8,529 nt of DNA. Source: an uncultured Prevotella sp. (lineage in GTDB: Bacteria; Bacteroidota; Bacteroidia; Bacteroidales; Bacteroidaceae). Both the position numbers and the translations under genes were made by a program. Where the stretch lies: positions 1-8,529 of the forward strand of contig CAAGFF010000043.1 of NCBI GenBank assembly GCA_900769055.1, given 5' to 3'. Positions within the stretch are counted from its first letter, which is position 1; every line of letters starts with the position of its first letter. A model generated the notes under the pieces. The model was given only the letters and a program-made list of their open reading frames with translations. It was not told the DNA's origin and did no database searches. Shown one piece after another: positions 6,489-8,529 of the stretch.

Positions 6489-6514
6489 CAAAGATAAAAG
6501 ACTGATTTAGGTTT

Positions 6515-6685
6515 AAGGTTGATGATTGATGGTTTAATGTTGATGGTTAAAAGACTGAGTATTTCAGTTTATGCCAATGTGCGAGCAAAGCATCCTACAT
6601 TAATCATACAACATTCTACCTACAACCTTCATCATTAAACTTTCAACCTTCAACATTAAACATTCAACCTTCAACCTTCATTTTC
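6515..6685. repeat. Two inverted blocks of degenerate 7-bp repeats in a gene leader
   Basis: The right block (6595-6685) is 13 consecutive 7-bp units of the type CAACCTT/CAACATT/AAACATT. The left block (6515-6549) is five units of the complementary type: AAGGTTG, ATGATTG, ATGGTTT, AATGTTG, ATGGTTA. As a result 6517-6553 and 6640-6676 are inverted copies matching at 31 of 37 positions, separated by 86 nt. In the mRNA they would form a long imperfect stem ending 12 nt before the start codon of the downstream gene. Role unknown; translational control or simple repeat expansion are both possible. Confidence 0.7.
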
Positions 6686-6688
6686 ATC

Positions 6689-7129
6689 ATGAAAGCAAAC
6701 GAACAAACCCAGCAGCAAATAGAGAGGGCTATCAGAAAGATAGCGCAGAAATTTCCCAACGATGAGGACACTTCAATCCTCACCGACATACCCCTCAGAG
6801 CATCACAGGACAGTGGCGAGCTGCTGGCTTTTGATGATGACGACAACGAAATCACACGGTGCGTGGTGGAAGAGTGGATTGACAACAAGGACGAGAAGTT
6901 CTATCAGGATATCACTACTATACTGAGAAATATCCTAAAGAGAATGCACGACACCGTTGACAACCTCGGAATACTGAAACCATACAGCTTCACACTGGAG
7001 AACGATGACAGGGAGAACGTTGCCGAACTGTATGTTGCGGATGATGACACCATCATCATCGATGGCGACCTAATGGAGGGACTGGACAAAGAACTCGACT
7101 CCTTCTTCGATAAGCTGATGAAGGAATAA
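6689..7129 (+). CDS. Conserved-looking small acidic protein, unknown function
   Basis: A soluble 146-aa protein that I cannot assign to a named family, though it resembles uncharacterised Bacteroidales proteins from memory. No signal peptide or membrane segment. Residues 1-22 (EQTQQQIERAIRKIAQKF) should be an amphipathic helix. Two acidic beta-like segments, LLAFDDDDNEI (45-55) and LYVADDDTIIID (114-125), have a similar shape and may be an internal repeat. A helical stretch (70-90) lies between them and an acidic helix ends the protein (LDKELDSFFDKLMKE). There is one cysteine (Cys58). It is strongly acidic overall. It has its own consensus promoter and a repeat-filled leader, and lies 149 nt upstream of the fic gene, whose own promoter suggests independent transcription. 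The ATG at 6689 follows the repeat block directly; no Shine-Dalgarno is present. Confidence 0.85.
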   Translation: MKANEQTQQQIERAIRKIAQKFPNDEDTSILTDIPLRASQDSGELLAFDDDDNEITRCVVEEWIDNKDEKFYQDITTILRNILKRMHDTVDNLGILKPYSFTLENDDRENVAELYVADDDTIIIDGDLMEGLDKELDSFFDKLMKE

Positions 7130-7192
7130 GTTGCCTATATACAGAAATGGGATTGGGCTACTGGAGATAATTACAATATCGAGTTTACAGTA

Positions 7193-7220
7193 AAATTCTT
7201 GCCGATATCGGCAAGAATTT
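7193..7220. promoter_or_regulatory. Perfect 28-bp palindrome over the fic promoter (candidate operator)
   Basis: The half AAATTCTTGCCGAT (7193-7206) is followed directly by its exact reverse complement (7207-7220), with no spacer and no mismatch. It contains the -33 TTG (7199-7201) and fills the spacer up to one base before the -7 element, the classic place for a repressor. The HTH domain of the Fic protein is the obvious candidate ligand. Because T-rich sequence follows (TGTATTTTTG), the same DNA could act in RNA as a terminator for the upstream gene. Confidence 0.75.
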
Positions 7221-7229
7221 GTATTTTTG
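7199..7229 (+). promoter_or_regulatory. Promoter of the HTH-Fic gene
   Basis: TTG (7199-7201), a 20-bp spacer and TATTTTTG (7222-7229) fit the Bacteroidota consensus. Predicted transcription start is near 7236, giving a leader of about 43 nt. Both core elements lie within palindromic DNA, which suggests tight control. Confidence 0.7.
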
Positions 7230-7249
7230 CACTTGGAATAGTGCAAAAA
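7224..7249. promoter_or_regulatory. Second inverted repeat spanning the -7 box and start of fic transcription
   Basis: TTTTTGCACT (7224-7233) and AGTGCAAAAA (7240-7249) are perfect 10-bp inverted copies around a 6-nt spacer. The left arm overlaps the -7 element and the expected transcription start is at or in the loop. It could be a second operator, or its transcribed right half may simply be a spacer. It is distinct in sequence from the 28-bp palindrome. Confidence 0.6.
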
Positions 7250-7251
7250 CG

Positions 7252-7259
7252 TGCCGATA
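7252..7259 (+). promoter_or_regulatory. Extra TGCCGATA half-site in the fic leader
   Basis: TGCCGATA repeats in direct orientation the core of the 28-bp palindrome (7200-7207), 52 bp apart, close to five helical turns. It could be an accessory half-site for the same regulator. Eight bases is short, so chance is possible. Confidence 0.4.
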
Positions 7260-7278
7260 ATAATTATTGATACAGATT

Positions 7279-8160
7279 ATGGAATATATATCAGTTGTTC
7301 AGTTTGCCGCCAAATACGGTATAAGTGAGCGCACCGCTCGCAAATATTGTACAGAGGGAAAAATTAGTGGAGCGTTCCTGACAGGAAAGACATGGAACAT
7401 TCCTGAAGATGCAGAGTTGCCAAAGAAAGGTAAGACAAAGTTAACTCCTCTGCTTAGTCGGTTACGCGAAGAAAAAGAAACTAAACTGAAAGGAGGCATC
7501 TATCACCGCACGCAAATTGACCTGACTTATAATTCCAACCACATCGAGGGCAGTCGCCTGACTAAGGAGCAAACGCGCTATATTTTCGAGACCAACACTC
7601 TTGGCATTACAACCGAGAACACCTCTGTGGATGACATTATGGAAACCGTCAATCATTTCCGTTGCATTGACTATGTTATAGATCATGCAATGGACATGAT
7701 AACAGAAGCACACATAAAACAGCTGCACGCCATACTTAAAACTAACACTTCGGACAGTCAAAAGTCCTGGTTCGCCGTAGGTGATTACAAACGGCTCCCA
7801 AACGAAGTGGGTGGAGAGGAAACCACACAACCCCAAGATGTTCACAAACGCATGAAAGCCTTGACGACAGAATACAATGCTATCAAGAAGGTGGAGTTTG
7901 ACGATATATTGAACTTCCACGTTTGCTTCGAACGAATTCATCCCTTCCAAGATGGAAATGGGCGTGTAGGTCGTCTGTTGCTGCTATGGCAATGTCTGCA
8001 TAGCGCTCATGTTCCCTTTGTCATAACCGAAGACCTGCGTCTGTTCTACTATCGCGGTATTCAAAACTGGGGACACATAAACGGGTATCTGCGTGACACC
8101 TGCTTAACTGCGCAGGATAATTTCAAACTATTAATGGATTACTTTAAGATAAAATACTAA
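7279..8160 (+). CDS. Fic-domain AMP-transferase with N-terminal HTH DNA-binding domain
   Basis: A 293-aa fusion. Residues 1-45 form an excisionase/MerR-like helix-turn-helix (YISVVQFAAKYGISERTARKYCTEGKI, then TWNIPEDAELP). A basic linker follows. SNHIEG (86-91) fits the inhibitory motif [S/T]xxxE[G/N], upstream of the Fic core, making this class II; Glu90 would block the ATP gamma-phosphate site. The flap GDYKRLPNEVGG lies near 168-179. The catalytic motif HPFQDGNGRVGR (221-232) is complete, with His221 as general base, so the enzyme should be able to transfer AMP (or a related nucleotide moiety) to a hydroxyl side chain of a target protein. The target is unknown. The start is ATG 7279; a TTG at 7267 would add four residues. 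The promoter lies in palindromes, suggesting autoregulation. A hairpin follows 11 nt after the stop. No antitoxin partner is adjacent. Confidence 0.93.
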   Translation: MEYISVVQFAAKYGISERTARKYCTEGKISGAFLTGKTWNIPEDAELPKKGKTKLTPLLSRLREEKETKLKGGIYHRTQIDLTYNSNHIEGSRLTKEQTRYIFETNTLGITTENTSVDDIMETVNHFRCIDYVIDHAMDMITEAHIKQLHAILKTNTSDSQKSWFAVGDYKRLPNEVGGEETTQPQDVHKRMKALTTEYNAIKKVEFDDILNFHVCFERIHPFQDGNGRVGRLLLLWQCLHSAHVPFVITEDLRLFYYRGIQNWGHINGYLRDTCLTAQDNFKLLMDYFKIKY

Positions 8161-8164
8161 ATAT

Positions 8165-8201
8165 AAAAAAAATGGCGTGTCAGATAGTTCTGACACGCCA
8201 T
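8165..8201. terminator. Bidirectional hairpin terminator between convergent genes
   Basis: ATGGCGTGTCAGA (8172-8184) and TCTGACACGCCAT (8189-8201) form a perfect 13-bp stem with a TAGT loop. On the minus strand the stem is followed by a run of eight T (complement of A 8165-8172), so it is a strong intrinsic terminator for the leftward gene ending at 8243. On the plus strand it lies 11 nt after the fic stop but is followed only by CTATTTAATAG, so it is weaker in that direction. Confidence 0.88.
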
Positions 8202-8242
8202 CTATTTAATAGTACCTATATACAATAGGCTGGGACTATGAT

Positions 8243-8529
8243 TTACTTAACAACCACTTTCTTGGTTATGGTCTTGCCATTAGCCTCAATCTTAAGGATG
8301 TTGATGCCCTTGACAGGAGCGTTGACCCTCATACCGTCGATAGTATATATCTCTACAGTCTTGGCGTTTGCGGCATTGATGTCGCTGATGCCAGTAGACT
8401 CAGCATGCTTGCTGTTCTTGCCGTAGCATGTCAGACGGAAGTCAGAAACTGCTGTCCAGTCCTCTGCCAATGGGTTGGTGTTGCGCATACCGATAACGAG
8501 GATGCCGTCCTCACCTACACAGGTGAACA
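8243..8529 (-). CDS. Secreted or surface protein, C-terminal end with type IX secretion-like tail (partial)
   Basis: The 3' end of a gene entering from the right edge; 95 complete codons are visible and the frame stays open past the internal Met at 8488, to FTCVGEDGILVIGMRNTN at the border. The visible part has two pieces. First is the end of a beta-rich domain, EDGILVIGMRNTNPLAEDWTAVSDFRLTCYGK, of the kind found at the end of large Prevotella/Bacteroides exported enzymes and adhesins. Then comes a polar linker and a terminal tail with VEIYTIDGMRV, GINILKIE and KKVVVK, the pattern of Bacteroidota C-terminal sorting domains for the type IX secretion system. The catalytic or binding domain, if any, is outside the window. 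The gene converges on fic and is closed by the terminator at 8165-8201. Confidence 0.75.
   Translation of the reverse strand, partial: FTCVGEDGILVIGMRNTNPLAEDWTAVSDFRLTCYGKNSKHAESTGISDINAANAKTVEIYTIDGMRVNAPVKGINILKIEANGKTITKKVVVK

Larger units (their letters stand above)
6215..6688. other. 474-bp divergent intergenic region, non-coding
   Basis: Gene-free DNA between the leftward rseC-rnf operon and the rightward acidic-protein gene. It is AT-rich and holds two opposite promoters, four dyads and the heptad repeat blocks listed separately. I see no tRNA, rRNA or credible ORF. The stretch 6326-6373 contains nothing I can assign beyond a small CAGAA/TTCTG dyad at 6361-6373. Confidence 0.75.

Noticed and set aside
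6595..6685. CRISPR array
   Set aside because: The repeats are 7-bp tandem units with no spacers and no cas genes nearby.
7267..7278. Upstream TTG start for the Fic gene
   Set aside because: Adds only four residues; the ATG at 7279 gives the typical MEYISV start of the HTH domain.
7462..7950. 162-codon open frame on the minus strand
   Set aside because: Antisense to the Fic gene, with no recognisable domain.
8202..8235. Small inverted repeats CTATT/AATAG and CCTAT/ATAGG
   Set aside because: Five-base arms in AT-rich DNA next to a much stronger terminator; likely chance.

Overview
The window reads as a Bacteroidales chromosome, most likely Prevotella or a close relative. The grounds are Bacteroidota-type promoters (TTG/TTTG about 20 bp upstream of TAnnTTTG), a RseC-RnfBCDGEA gene order, a GH3 glycosidase of the Prevotella/Bacteroides type, and a surface protein ending in a type IX secretion-like C-terminal tail. 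Genus assignment is inference.

Left two thirds, minus strand (transcription runs right to left). A promoter at about 6265-6300 serves rseC, then rnfB, rnfC, rnfD, rnfG, rnfE and rnfA, tightly packed with gaps of 5-31 nt and one 4-nt overlap. Together these encode a complete six-subunit Rnf complex, a membrane ferredoxin:NAD+ oxidoreductase coupled to ion pumping, plus a small RseC-family membrane protein. RnfB and RnfC hold the iron-sulfur and NADH/FMN parts, RnfD and RnfG carry covalently bound FMN, and RnfA and RnfE form the membrane core with the paired cysteines. After rnfA come a GC-rich nested dyad and the 5' portion of a GH3 beta-xylosidase/beta-glucosidase-like gene that leaves the window at base 1.

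Bases 6215-6688 form a 474-bp gene-free divergent region dense in structure: two dyads at the rseC promoter, a perfect 15-bp inverted repeat bracketing about 115 bp, a consensus promoter firing rightward, and a roughly 190-nt leader made of degenerate 7-bp repeats in two inverted blocks. The leader ends at a small acidic protein of unknown function (6689-7129, plus strand).

Next, on the plus strand, is an HTH-Fic fusion gene (7279-8160). Its N-terminus is an excisionase/MerR-like DNA-binding fold and its C-terminus an intact Fic AMP-transferase core with an N-terminal self-inhibitory motif (class II). Its promoter is covered by a perfect 28-bp palindrome and a second inverted repeat, with a further half-site 52 bp downstream. 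This looks like a self-contained, autoregulated Fic module and is the most interesting locus here. A hairpin terminator separates it from the convergent 3' end of a secreted protein gene that enters from the right edge.
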